NCBI RefSeq assembly: GCF_014647855.1
Contig: NZ_BMPZ01000003.1
Span: 62,001-126,000, forward strand
Reading direction: 5' to 3'
DNA length: 64,000 nt
DNA from: Shewanella gelidii
Lineage (GTDB): Bacteria > Pseudomonadota > Gammaproteobacteria > Enterobacterales > Shewanellaceae
In this document: positions 18,779 through 26,469 of the stretch, piece after piece
How positions within the stretch are numbered: the first letter of the stretch is position 1
Layout of the letters: every line of letters begins with the position of its first letter
Program-made: the position numbers and the translations under genes
The notes under the pieces: model-generated
What the model was told of the DNA's origin: nothing
Seen by the model: the letters and a program-made list of their open reading frames with translations, nothing else
Database searches by the model: none

Positions 18779-19633
18779 ATGAGTGCATTTTTAGATATCA
18801 GCCACATTGATATGACATTTCCCACCCCAAAAGGTGAATTTACGGCATTAAAAGATGTCAATTTACAAATCAAAAAAGGCGAATTTATCTCATTAATTGG
18901 CCACTCGGGCTGTGGTAAGTCAACGGTACTGAATGTCGTCGCGGGCTTGCACCAAGCGACGTCCGGCGGCGTCATTCTCAATAAAAAAGAGGTCAAGCAG
19001 CCTGGGCCTGAACGGGCGGTGGTCTTTCAAAATCACTCGTTACTGCCGTGGTTGAGCGCTTACCAAAACGTGGAGCTAGCGGTGAAGCAAGTATTCGGTA
19101 ACAGCAAATCAAAAGCTGAAACCAAAGAATGGATTGAGCACAACCTCAAGCTTGTTCACATGGATCATGCAATGGACAAGCGTCCTGATGAAATATCTGG
19201 CGGCATGAAGCAACGCGTGGGGATAGCGAGAGCTCTAGCAATGGAACCCGAAGTACTGCTGATGGATGAGCCATTTGGCGCGCTGGATGCCCTCACGCGT
19301 GCCCATATGCAGGACTCATTGATGGAAATTCAAAATGAGCTCAATAATACCGTCATTATGATCACCCATGATGTCGATGAAGCCGTATTACTGTCAGATA
19401 AAATCGTGATGATGACCAATGGTCCAGCTGCAACTGTGGGTGAAATTCTGGAAGTCAACCTGCCACGACCGCGCAATCGTCTGGCACTGGCAGAAGATTC
19501 TGAATACAACCGCTTGCGCTCAGCTGTATTAACTTTTTTGTATGAAAAACAGCGTAAAGTCGAGGTCATACCAACAGCAGCTAAAACTGAAGCCAAAAAT
19601 TCAGAGGATGACTCAGCGGCGGCCTCAGCCTAA
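18779..19633 (+). CDS. nrtD: Nitrate-type ABC transporter ATP-binding protein (NrtD/NrtC family)
   Basis: A 284-residue ATPase with Walker A GHSGCGKST (near residue 40), signature SGGMKQRVGIARALAMEP, and Walker B LLMDEPFGALD, followed by the switch His of MITHDVDEAV. The LLPWLSAYQNVELAV Q-loop region is typical of the nitrate/taurine ATPases. It lacks the fused binding-protein domain of cyanobacterial NrtC, so NrtD is the closer match. The C-terminal 30 residues are low-complexity Ala/Lys/Glu. An AAGGA ribosome site is present. Last gene of the operon. Confidence 0.88.
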   Translation: MSAFLDISHIDMTFPTPKGEFTALKDVNLQIKKGEFISLIGHSGCGKSTVLNVVAGLHQATSGGVILNKKEVKQPGPERAVVFQNHSLLPWLSAYQNVELAVKQVFGNSKSKAETKEWIEHNLKLVHMDHAMDKRPDEISGGMKQRVGIARALAMEPEVLLMDEPFGALDALTRAHMQDSLMEIQNELNNTVIMITHDVDEAVLLSDKIVMMTNGPAATVGEILEVNLPRPRNRLALAEDSEYNRLRSAVLTFLYEKQRKVEVIPTAAKTEAKNSEDDSAAASA

Positions 19634-19653
19634 CCGCTTGCTTACGACGATAG

Positions 19654-19684
19654 ATTGAAATGGCCTTCTATTGGCCATTTCAAT
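19654..19684 (+). terminator. Strong hairpin after the nitrate-type ABC operon
   Basis: A perfect 12-bp stem, ATTGAAATGGCC/GGCCATTTCAAT, with a 7-base loop starts 20 bp after the last stop codon. No T run follows, so it may protect or process the mRNA end rather than terminate by itself. Confidence 0.5.
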
Positions 19685-19901
19685 TCCACTTAGTCCAAGG
19701 AACTGCTTTTATTCGCCAGCCTATTTGAACCATTCAGGTCAGATCTCAACGAAGATATTCAGCCCCTCGTATCCATAGGCCCACATGTGTCGATGGCAGA
19801 GCTTTTCTCGTACATCCGAATACCGCAAGCAGGCGTTTTGCCTATCCGATGTCATCTCAAACTCACATAGCTGCGCTTACGATGTCACTTATAATATGCG
19901 G

Positions 19902-19997
19902 ATATCGAGAGCCTACGGCGGGTAATCGACAAAATGAAATATCAATCTAACCGTTTAGATTGATATTTCGCCCTGCGAGCACCTGTGCTCGTTTTTT
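19902..19997 (+). ncRNA. Candidate small RNA with strong hairpin and intrinsic terminator
   Basis: A perfect -10 box TATAAT is at 19890-19895, without a good -35. Downstream is a perfect 15-bp inverted repeat at 19936-19950 and 19955-19969 with a CCGT loop. Six bases later is a terminator, CGAGCA-CCTG-TGCTCG followed by six T (19976-19997). No reading frame spans it. Together these describe an RNA of about 95 bases ending in a U tract. It could instead be the far 3' end of the ABC operon transcript. The 5' end is estimated. Confidence 0.45.
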
Positions 19998-20163
19998 CTT
20001 CGCCTCACTGATAGAATACGTCAAAAAATCAATCGCTTGACATAAAAGTACTGTGCATATGGCGTATCCAATGGAGTTTGGCGTACCCATACGCGTGATT
20101 CAGCACTTTCGTTAGCGCAAAATACATCATCATGTATAGTGCCGACTCAAAGAAAGAGATTTG

Positions 20164-20250
20164 ATGATTAAAATGTTGGGCGCAATGTCTTGGCCTGGTG
20201 ACAAGGTCAAGACATTGCGCCTTACCCTATCCTTGATCCGGCAACATTGA
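20164..20250 (+). CDS. Possible 28-codon ORF overlapping a long hairpin
   Basis: ATG at 20164 follows AAAGAGA at suitable spacing and opens a 28-codon frame ending TGA at 20250. The frame covers an 18-bp imperfect stem (20179-20221). The peptide starts MIKMLGAMSWPGDKVK. It lies 47 bp before the next membrane-protein gene, so a leader peptide is conceivable. No homologue is recognised and it may be fortuitous. Confidence 0.25.
   Translation: MIKMLGAMSWPGDKVKTLRLTLSLIRQH
20179..20221. repeat. Long inverted repeat
   Basis: Two perfect 14-base arms, GGCGCAATGTCTTG and CAAGACATTGCGCC, surround 15 bases that can pair further (G-T wobble and CCT/AGG), leaving a 7-base loop. No T run follows on either strand, so it is not an ordinary terminator. 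Confidence 0.7.
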
Positions 20251-20297
20251 TTCAGCAGCCAAATATACCAACAAGCCACTGAAGGCGGGAGAATATA

Positions 20298-21017
20298 ATG
20301 GACAACGGTATGTGGGCCGAGCTAGCGGCCTCGGTTTTTGCCTCATCAGCGATATTTCTTGTTGCTAAAAAACTAAGCCTAAAGCCTTTGAAATGGTGCG
20401 TAATTGCTTTTGCGTGTTCTTTCTTAGCCTACTATTTAGCTCATAAAACCTTAATCTATATCACTTATATGGGCCAGATCCCTGCTTTTATTGAAGCACT
20501 TCCCACGGCAGAATTTTTTTTCGTGCTTATGGCTTTCAAGGTTTTTGCGTCTTTGATGCCTGTCATCCCCATTAGTCTAGCGATGAAGCATTTTTCTAAC
20601 GCACACAGCCAGCCTCACGCTAATCTAGACGTCGCTATGTATACGCCAATCCAAATCGCCTTGGGCTCATTTTTGGGAGGGCCAATCTCTGCAATCTATT
20701 TTCTGTGGGCGAACTATCAATCATTAGGAAATGACAGGTTTGCGAAACGGACCTTGGTTTTGGGTAGCATGATTATGGTTCCCCTATTTGCAGTGCTTCC
20801 ATACCTGCCCGACGCCTTTCCTCCCACAATCATCCCCCTCCTTTACGCCATTACTGCACGAGAGCTTTCCCGTAAAACGCAACTGAGTAGCGATGATATT
20901 CAAGAGCATGCGGGATTCGTTCGCGCGTCTAATTGGGAAATCATCGCCATTAGTGTGATCGGTCTGATTGCGACCATGATTCTTATTGCCATGTTTGTAA
21001 GTCTTCAGTTCGTATAG
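20298..21017 (+). CDS. Polytopic membrane protein, family not recognised
   Basis: A 239-residue protein with about six or seven hydrophobic segments (near residues 8-22, 33-52, 72-98, 118-140, 150-168, 172-186 and 214-236). The most distinctive part is a GSFLGGPISAIYFLWANYQSLG stretch (within about residues 118-145), which resembles a pore or re-entrant loop. No catalytic motif is visible. A GGGAG ribosome site lies 8 bases before the ATG. It is isolated by long intergenic regions on both sides. Confidence 0.75.
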   Translation: MDNGMWAELAASVFASSAIFLVAKKLSLKPLKWCVIAFACSFLAYYLAHKTLIYITYMGQIPAFIEALPTAEFFFVLMAFKVFASLMPVIPISLAMKHFSNAHSQPHANLDVAMYTPIQIALGSFLGGPISAIYFLWANYQSLGNDRFAKRTLVLGSMIMVPLFAVLPYLPDAFPPTIIPLLYAITARELSRKTQLSSDDIQEHAGFVRASNWEIIAISVIGLIATMILIAMFVSLQFV

Positions 21018-21367
21018 TTGAAAGAGCCATAAACCGTCGCGTGCATGCAATCGTCAGCGGAGTCCAGCTTGCTAACGCTGCCCTAGGGATTCATCAACTG
21101 ACAACGGATAGCACAGGCGAACATGCCAGCATTCACGAAATTCAAGAGTGCTCATCAGGACACATAAACCTGCTCTGTGCTTGACGCTCCACAGAAATAC
21201 TCAGGCTCATTCCAACAAATGAGCCAATCGATTGCGCTCGCGGATCTAAATCAGTCATTCCAACGTATAGCATTACGTCAGCAATTGTGTTTTATCACTT
21301 TGCGCATTAATTGAATCCAGTATACTGAATCTCAAGCCATAACTGGCAGGGAGTAAGAGGGAGTTTC
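21018..21367. other. Intergenic region before the AttEFGH-like operon
   Basis: The region holds an 8-bp inverted repeat, GGCTCATT/AATGAGCC, at 21204-21225 without a T run. Near its end it holds a possible promoter (TTTGCG and TATACT, 16-bp spacing). The -10 is embedded in the palindrome CAGTATACTG (21318-21327), which could be an operator. No gene seen. Confidence 0.4.
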
Positions 21368-22036
21368 ATGAGCCAAACGATTGTTGAAATCACCGGATTA
21401 AGCAAAAGCTTTAGTGATGGCGAGCAACGTCATCAAGTGTTAAATGGCGTCGACTTATCTGTGGCAACCGGCGACACAGTTGCCCTCACCGGCCCAAGCG
21501 GCACTGGAAAAAGCACCCTCCTTAATCTTATCGCCGGATTTGAGCATGCAGATGCTGGGCATATTAAGCTATTGGATCAGGAAACCCACAATTGGCAAGA
21601 TCGTCAATGGAGCCACTTTCGCCGCGCTGAGCTTGGTATGGTTTTCCAGCAGTTTAACCTACTCTCTCCCCTCAACGTGCGCGACAATATTACTTTTCCT
21701 CTCAGCCTATTGGGGAAAAGCTGGCAGCCGTGGTGCGACACCCTAATCGACACCCTTGGCCTTTCAACAGTTCTGGACCGCCGAGTCGAGCAGCTTTCAG
21801 GCGGCCAGCAACAAAGAGTGGCCATTGCTCGCGCCCTTGCCCACAAACCGGCATTACTCCTTGCTGATGAACCAACGGGCAATTTAGATCAAAATGCGGG
21901 TGAGCAAGTTATGGCACTCCTATGTCAGCTTGCAGCTGAAGCCAATACCAGCATCTTAATGGTCACCCATAGTGAAACCTGCGCTAACTTTATGACCAGA
22001 CGCTGGCATTTAGACCAAGGCACTGTGCATGAGTAA
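21368..22036 (+). CDS. ABC transporter ATP-binding protein, LolD/MacB-type (AttE-like)
   Basis: A 222-residue ATPase of the FtsE/LolD class. It has Walker [10 protein letters not shown] (near residue 39), [15 protein letters not shown] as the Q-loop region, signature [19 protein letters not shown], and Walker [12 protein letters not shown]. Proteins of this class drive mechanotransmission by FtsX-type permeases rather than classical transport. The 8-bp overlap with the next gene indicates coupling. GAGGGAG precedes the ATG. Together with the next two genes it matches the ATPase-permease-AttH layout of AttEFGH-like systems. Confidence 0.85.
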   Translation: MSQTIVEITGLSKSFSDGEQRHQVLNGVDLSVATGDTVALTGPSGTGKSTLLNLIAGFEHADAGHIKLLDQETHNWQDRQWSHFRRAELGMVFQQFNLLSPLNVRDNITFPLSLLGKSWQPWCDTLIDTLGLSTVLDRRVEQLSGGQQQRVAIARALAHKPALLLADEPTGNLDQNAGEQVMALLCQLAAEANTSILMVTHSETCANFMTRRWHLDQGTVHE

Positions 22037-24626
22037 TTTTTTGCGCCTTAGTTGGCATTGCGCTCGAGTATTTGCCGCTCACTATCGCCATGCTCCATTG
22101 CAGGCGGGTGGGATCTTGCTTGGCGTGGTTCTAGCCGTCACACTGTTAGTTGGGGTGCGAGCCACCAATGATAATGCTATTCGTAGCTACAGTGAATCCA
22201 CAGAGCTATTGAGTCAGCGCGCCACGGGTTTACTGCTAGCACAACAGGGCGACCTTGATGAAACCTGGTATTTTAAGCTAAGGCAAAGCCAACTGCAGAC
22301 CCCATTAGCAGTCGTCACTGGCGTACTAGAGAACAGCCAGGGGCAACGCTGGGAAATGCACGGCAGTGATTTAGTCGCCGCCATGTCCCAGCGTCAGGTC
22401 AGCGACACAAATAAAAACTCAGATGGCAAGCAAGCCCAAGCGCCAGTGAACTTTAACCAACTGCCCTTAAACCGTCTGCTCTCTGGCGAGCCATTGCTGC
22501 TGATGAGCCAAAGTCTGGCCAAGCGAGCCGCCCCCAATGGCACCTTGCAGCTCAAGCAGCATGATATTCGGGTGCTCTCGGTCAATGATGATCTCGGGCT
22601 TGGCAACAATATTGTCGCGGATATTAGTTTTGCTCAGACTCTGCTGGGTAAAACGGGCCGCCTAAGTTATATCGCCCTCTTCGACCCACATCCGCAGCTG
22701 GAGACGCTGCTGCAGCAGGCTTTAGGTGAGGGTTATGACCAGCATCTGCGGCTTATAAAACAAGATCAGGGAGAAGCACTCACGGCACTCACCCAAAGCT
22801 TCCATCTCAATCTCAATGCCATGAGCTTACTGGCCTTTATTGTTGGGCTTTTTATTGCCTATAACGGCGTGCGCTATTCCCTACTCAAAAGGCAAACTTT
22901 ACTCGTAAAATTGCTGCAACAAGGGGTAACTCGCCAGGCATTGATGGCAGGTCTTTTGACCGAGTTATTGGCACTGGTGATCCTGGGTTCCTGCGTCGGT
23001 TTTGTTACCGGCTTGCAGCTGAGCCAATGGTTGCAGCCTTTGGTGGCGCTAACGTTAGAGCAACTCTATGGCGCACAGCTTCTGCCAGGGCAATTTCAAT
23101 GGCGTTGGTTATTTCAAGCCATCGTGCTGACTTTAGTTGCGGCTGGCCTTGCCTGTATTCCACTGTATTTGCAGCTCAGCCGCCAACCTTTAGCGCGCAG
23201 TGCCACGAGAGTGGCTTTGCAAAGTAGCGCTGAGCGACAAAACCGACGACTCTTTATTCTGGCAACTGTATTGCTCGGCTGCGCCGCCATACTGCTGCCC
23301 TTCTCAAACCACTACAAACAAAGCTTATTACTGATGGGGCTGGTGATTGTCGCTATTCCTATGCTGCTACCTTTAGCGTTGCAATATAGTTGCCAGCTTC
23401 TAGCCAAGTGGAGCCAAACAATACGACTCAGCATTGAGCAGCGTAATTTACTGCACTACAGTATTGCCGAAACCCGAGAGCTAATTGCCCCACTCTCACT
23501 GGCAATGATGGCCATGTTACTGGCTCTTTGCGCCAATATTGCCATGAATACCTTAGTCAGCAGTTTCGATATTACCCTTAGGCAATGGCTCGACAATCGG
23601 CTTCATGCAGATGTTTACTTCAGGCCCGCTTTAAGTGACTTCCCCAAGCTGAAGCAGGACTTTGAAAGGCATCCACAGGTTAATGGCATTTTTGAACAGT
23701 GGAACGCCCGAATATCATTTCGAGATCAGCCAACGAATATTACTACTCAGGATGAATACTCCCTGCGCAACACCACTGTCCTTAAGGAGCATTTGGATGA
23801 CTTTTGGCCTGCCTATTTAGCCGGAGAGAGCATACTGATTAGTGAGCCTCTTGCCATCAAGCAAGGCATAAACATGGGTGATAAAGTTGCTTGGGATGAC
23901 GTGACTGGCCGTTGGTATCAGGATCTCAAACCTCAGATGTCAAAGCACATCGCAAATGGGCAGAACAATACGCCTCGCCCACTCACTGTAGCAGGGGTGT
24001 TTTTTGATTACGGTAACCCTCTTGGCGAAATAATGATTGCGGAACCACTATGGCATCAACTCGGTCATCAAGCATATTTAAAAAGCATTGCCATCACGAC
24101 AACGGCTGACTTTACGCCATTAGTCGAAGCAGTGCAGGCACAATATAATCTCTCCAGTGCCAATGTTTATAGCCAGGGAAAAATTAAAGATCAGGCCATG
24201 AAGATGTTTGCCAAAACATTCTCAATTACATCTGTGCTCAATAGCTTAACGCTGCTCGTGGCCGCCATTGGTTTATTTAGTGCTGTGGTGATGTTGACCC
24301 AATCCCGTCAAGCCCCGCTAGCACGGCTCTACGCGCTTGGTGTAACGCGACGACAAATTCGCATCAGTGTCTTTGGGCAAATGCTACTAATCATCGGCCT
24401 CAGCGCGTTCGTGGCCATTCCCACCGGCTACGCATTAAGTTATTTATTAATTCATAAAGTCACGCTACAAGCATTTGGCTGGAGTATTCCAATGGTCTGG
24501 AGCTGGATGGAGTGTATGAAGCTGATGCTGATTGCCCTTGCTACAGGCACAATTGCGGTTAGCCTACCTTTATACTGGCAAACCCGACGTCCCTTAGTTG
24601 CCAGCCTACAACAGGAGGCGATGTAG
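22029..24626 (+). CDS. FtsX-family ABC permease (AttFG-like fusion)
   Basis: An 865-residue permease with two FtsX modules fused. There is an N-terminal transmembrane helix (about residues 25-45), a periplasmic domain, three helices near 265-385, then a second block with a helix near 410-450, a large periplasmic domain and three helices at about 735-850. This is the duplicated 10-TM architecture of YbbP-like or AttF+AttG-type permeases. The substrate is unknown; an envelope lipid or lipoprotein is plausible. The 3' end overlaps the ribosome site of the next gene. Confidence 0.82.
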   Translation: MSNFLRLSWHCARVFAAHYRHAPLQAGGILLGVVLAVTLLVGVRATNDNAIRSYSESTELLSQRATGLLLAQQGDLDETWYFKLRQSQLQTPLAVVTGVLENSQGQRWEMHGSDLVAAMSQRQVSDTNKNSDGKQAQAPVNFNQLPLNRLLSGEPLLLMSQSLAKRAAPNGTLQLKQHDIRVLSVNDDLGLGNNIVADISFAQTLLGKTGRLSYIALFDPHPQLETLLQQALGEGYDQHLRLIKQDQGEALTALTQSFHLNLNAMSLLAFIVGLFIAYNGVRYSLLKRQTLLVKLLQQGVTRQALMAGLLTELLALVILGSCVGFVTGLQLSQWLQPLVALTLEQLYGAQLLPGQFQWRWLFQAIVLTLVAAGLACIPLYLQLSRQPLARSATRVALQSSAERQNRRLFILATVLLGCAAILLPFSNHYKQSLLLMGLVIVAIPMLLPLALQYSCQLLAKWSQTIRLSIEQRNLLHYSIAETRELIAPLSLAMMAMLLALCANIAMNTLVSSFDITLRQWLDNRLHADVYFRPALSDFPKLKQDFERHPQVNGIFEQWNARISFRDQPTNITTQDEYSLRNTTVLKEHLDDFWPAYLAGESILISEPLAIKQGINMGDKVAWDDVTGRWYQDLKPQMSKHIANGQNNTPRPLTVAGVFFDYGNPLGEIMIAEPLWHQLGHQAYLKSIAITTTADFTPLVEAVQAQYNLSSANVYSQGKIKDQAMKMFAKTFSITSVLNSLTLLVAAIGLFSAVVMLTQSRQAPLARLYALGVTRRQIRISVFGQMLLIIGLSAFVAIPTGYALSYLLIHKVTLQAFGWSIPMVWSWMECMKLMLIALATGTIAVSLPLYWQTRRPLVASLQQEAM

Positions 24627-24630
24627 TCTG

Positions 24631-25788
24631 ATGCCACGGAATGTTATGAAACGACTTCAACTTACCACGAGTATAGGCTTAGTGAGCCTAGTCAGTGCAT
24701 GCTCTCCTCAGCAACAAACACGCGATGAGGGTAAGCTCTCAATTTTAAGCCAGCAACAGCAAGGCTTTGCAACAGTCAGCCCACAAGCAAATTTAAGCTT
24801 CCCACGTGATCATCAAGCCCATGAGGATTACAAAGTTGAATGGTGGTACCTCACCGCCAACCTAACCACTGACTCAGGTGAGCCTCTCGGACTGCAGTGG
24901 ACACAATTTCGAATTGCTTTAGGGACGCCGTTCCCACCCAATGAAGCGGATTTGAACCCTTCCCAGGAATACAACACGAATCTTGCTTCAGAGCCTGCAG
25001 CCAACTCGTGGCAAACTCAGCAGCTCTATATGGCACACGCGGCAGTGACCCAGCCCAAGCAACATGTGGCTGCTGAAAAATGGTCACGTGGGCATCCTCA
25101 AATCGCTGGCGTATCTAGCACACCGTTGACCATTCAACTCGATAACTGGCGCTGGCAAAGCCAGAGCGAGGCACTATTCCCTGCAACACTTGAAGTACAA
25201 GACCAAGCCTTTGCCTATCAATTGCAACTCGATAGCCAGTCCCCACTGCAATTACAAGGAGATGCAGGATACAGCATCAAAACCGCCAACGGTAAGGTTG
25301 CTTCTTACTATTATAGTCAGCCGTTTATCGACATTTCGGGAACAATGACCCTCAATGGCAACACGCAAAAGGTCCATGGTAAAGGTTGGCTTGACCGAGA
25401 ATGGAGCTCGCAATTTTTAACACGCAGCCAGCAAGGTTGGGATTGGTTTGCATTACGCCTCAATGATGGCAGTGCTTTGATGTTGTTTCAGTTGCGGGGC
25501 GAAAAAGTGTTTTATAGTGGTCGCAGAATGTATGCCGATGGTCGCGGGGAAAACATCAGTCACGGTGACATTATGATGCAAGTTCGACAATGGCATGAAA
25601 CCGACCAAGGTCGTTACCCGGTCAACTGGCGTATTGCGATTGCCTCACAAAACATTGATGTAACAATTGAGCCATTAAATGTAAATTCTGCGATGCCTTT
25701 AAGCACACAGTATTGGGAAGGTCCAATCGAGGTTCGCGGTAGCCATCAAGGCAATGGTTATATGGAACTCACCGGCTACGAAAAGTAG
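24631..25788 (+). CDS. AttH/CrtC-like lipoprotein
   Basis: A 385-residue protein with a lipoprotein signal ending LVSLVSAC, so it is membrane-anchored on the periplasmic side. The body is the lipocalin-like AttH/CrtC fold, with the signature HEDYKVEWWYLTANL near residue 68 and GKGWLDREWSSQFL near 250. CrtC is a carotenoid hydratase, but AttH proteins beside ABC genes have no proven reaction. The start could be ATG 24631 (AGGAGG 12 bases upstream) or ATG 24646, which gives a more typical short lipoprotein leader. It is almost contiguous with the permease gene. Confidence 0.82.
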   Translation: MPRNVMKRLQLTTSIGLVSLVSACSPQQQTRDEGKLSILSQQQQGFATVSPQANLSFPRDHQAHEDYKVEWWYLTANLTTDSGEPLGLQWTQFRIALGTPFPPNEADLNPSQEYNTNLASEPAANSWQTQQLYMAHAAVTQPKQHVAAEKWSRGHPQIAGVSSTPLTIQLDNWRWQSQSEALFPATLEVQDQAFAYQLQLDSQSPLQLQGDAGYSIKTANGKVASYYYSQPFIDISGTMTLNGNTQKVHGKGWLDREWSSQFLTRSQQGWDWFALRLNDGSALMLFQLRGEKVFYSGRRMYADGRGENISHGDIMMQVRQWHETDQGRYPVNWRIAIASQNIDVTIEPLNVNSAMPLSTQYWEGPIEVRGSHQGNGYMELTGYEK

Positions 25789-25841
25789 ATGCTTCTTTCT
25801 ATTACAAATTTATTTTTTGTCGTGATCTAGCACACACTATA

Positions 25842-25865
25842 ACTTTAGTCTTATACGACTAAAGT
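25842..25865. repeat. Perfect inverted repeat upstream of nap
   Basis: Arms ACTTTAGTC and GACTAAAGT around TTATAC, 54 bp after the AttH-like gene stop. It has no T tail. Related motifs recur nearer to napD: TTAGTCTAAAT at 25974-25984 and TAGACTAAATT at 26082-26092, so it may be an operator rather than a terminator. Confidence 0.5.
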
Positions 25866-25991
25866 GGCACCAAAAATGTGAACCATTCTCATTCCAGCCT
25901 TGGCTAACACCTGTTTAACGTCTTTGTTCCAATCCTAAACAAACCCCCAACTAAATAAGGCTTTGCGAAAGCATTAGTCTAAATTTCAATC

Positions 25992-26007
25992 TGCGATTTA
26001 GATCACA
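25992..26007 (+). promoter_or_regulatory. CRP-type site in the nap promoter
   Basis: TGCGA-N6-TCACA matches the CRP consensus at 9 of 10 positions. A TATATA -10 box at 26029-26034 would put the transcription start near 26041, with the site centre at about -41.5, exactly the class II activator geometry. In Shewanella CRP is known to control anaerobic respiration genes. Use here is inferred. Confidence 0.6.
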
Positions 26008-26034
26008 CATAAAAATATGATCTCGATCTATATA

Positions 26035-26059
26035 TACCCCTAATACCTCTTGTGAGGTA
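26035..26059 (+). promoter_or_regulatory. NarP/NarL-type heptamer cluster
   Basis: TACCTCT-TG-TGAGGTA (26044-26059) is a near-perfect 7-2-7 inverted arrangement of the TACYYMT heptamer, the preferred NarP site. A further heptamer, TACCCCT (26035-26041), precedes it. This suggests nitrate-responsive control by a NarQ-NarP type system encoded elsewhere. Whether it activates or represses depends on the true transcription start. Confidence 0.6.
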
Positions 26060-26199
26060 TACCCACAATTTCTATGAGGTCTAGACTAAATTCTATTCTT
26101 GATAGAACCGACTATGCTTATTTAGCTCTTACTAATCCAGAGTCTAGTGAACTAAATTGGTTACCTATCGTTTAAAAGAAAAAAGGTGAAAAGCAAGAG

Positions 26200-26469
26200 A
26201 TGACCCAGGAATACCACGTCAGCAGTCTAGTAGTGCTTGTCACACCAGAAGCCATGTCTGAGGTTTCTTCGGAAATCCGTGCCCTTCCAGGCACAGAAAT
26301 TCATGCCGTGACTGAAGAAGGAAAAGTGATTGTAACCCTTGAAGGTGAAACACAAAAAGCCATCCTCAGTAACGTAGAAAAAATTAACGCTCTGAAAGGA
26401 GTGTTATCAAATAGCCTTATCTACCACCAAGTCGAACCATTAGAACAAGAGAGTGAGGAAACACCATGA
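26200..26469 (+). CDS. napD: Nap assembly chaperone NapD
   Basis: NapD binds the Tat signal peptide of NapA and holds it back until the molybdenum cofactor is inserted. The 89-residue protein has the NapD pattern: [15 protein letters not shown] at the start, then [19 protein letters not shown] and a final helix ([18 protein letters not shown]). It is the first gene of the nap operon, after a leader of about 160 bp that follows the putative promoter. It overlaps napA by 4 bp. Confidence 0.93.
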   Translation: MTQEYHVSSLVVLVTPEAMSEVSSEIRALPGTEIHAVTEEGKVIVTLEGETQKAILSNVEKINALKGVLSNSLIYHQVEPLEQESEETP

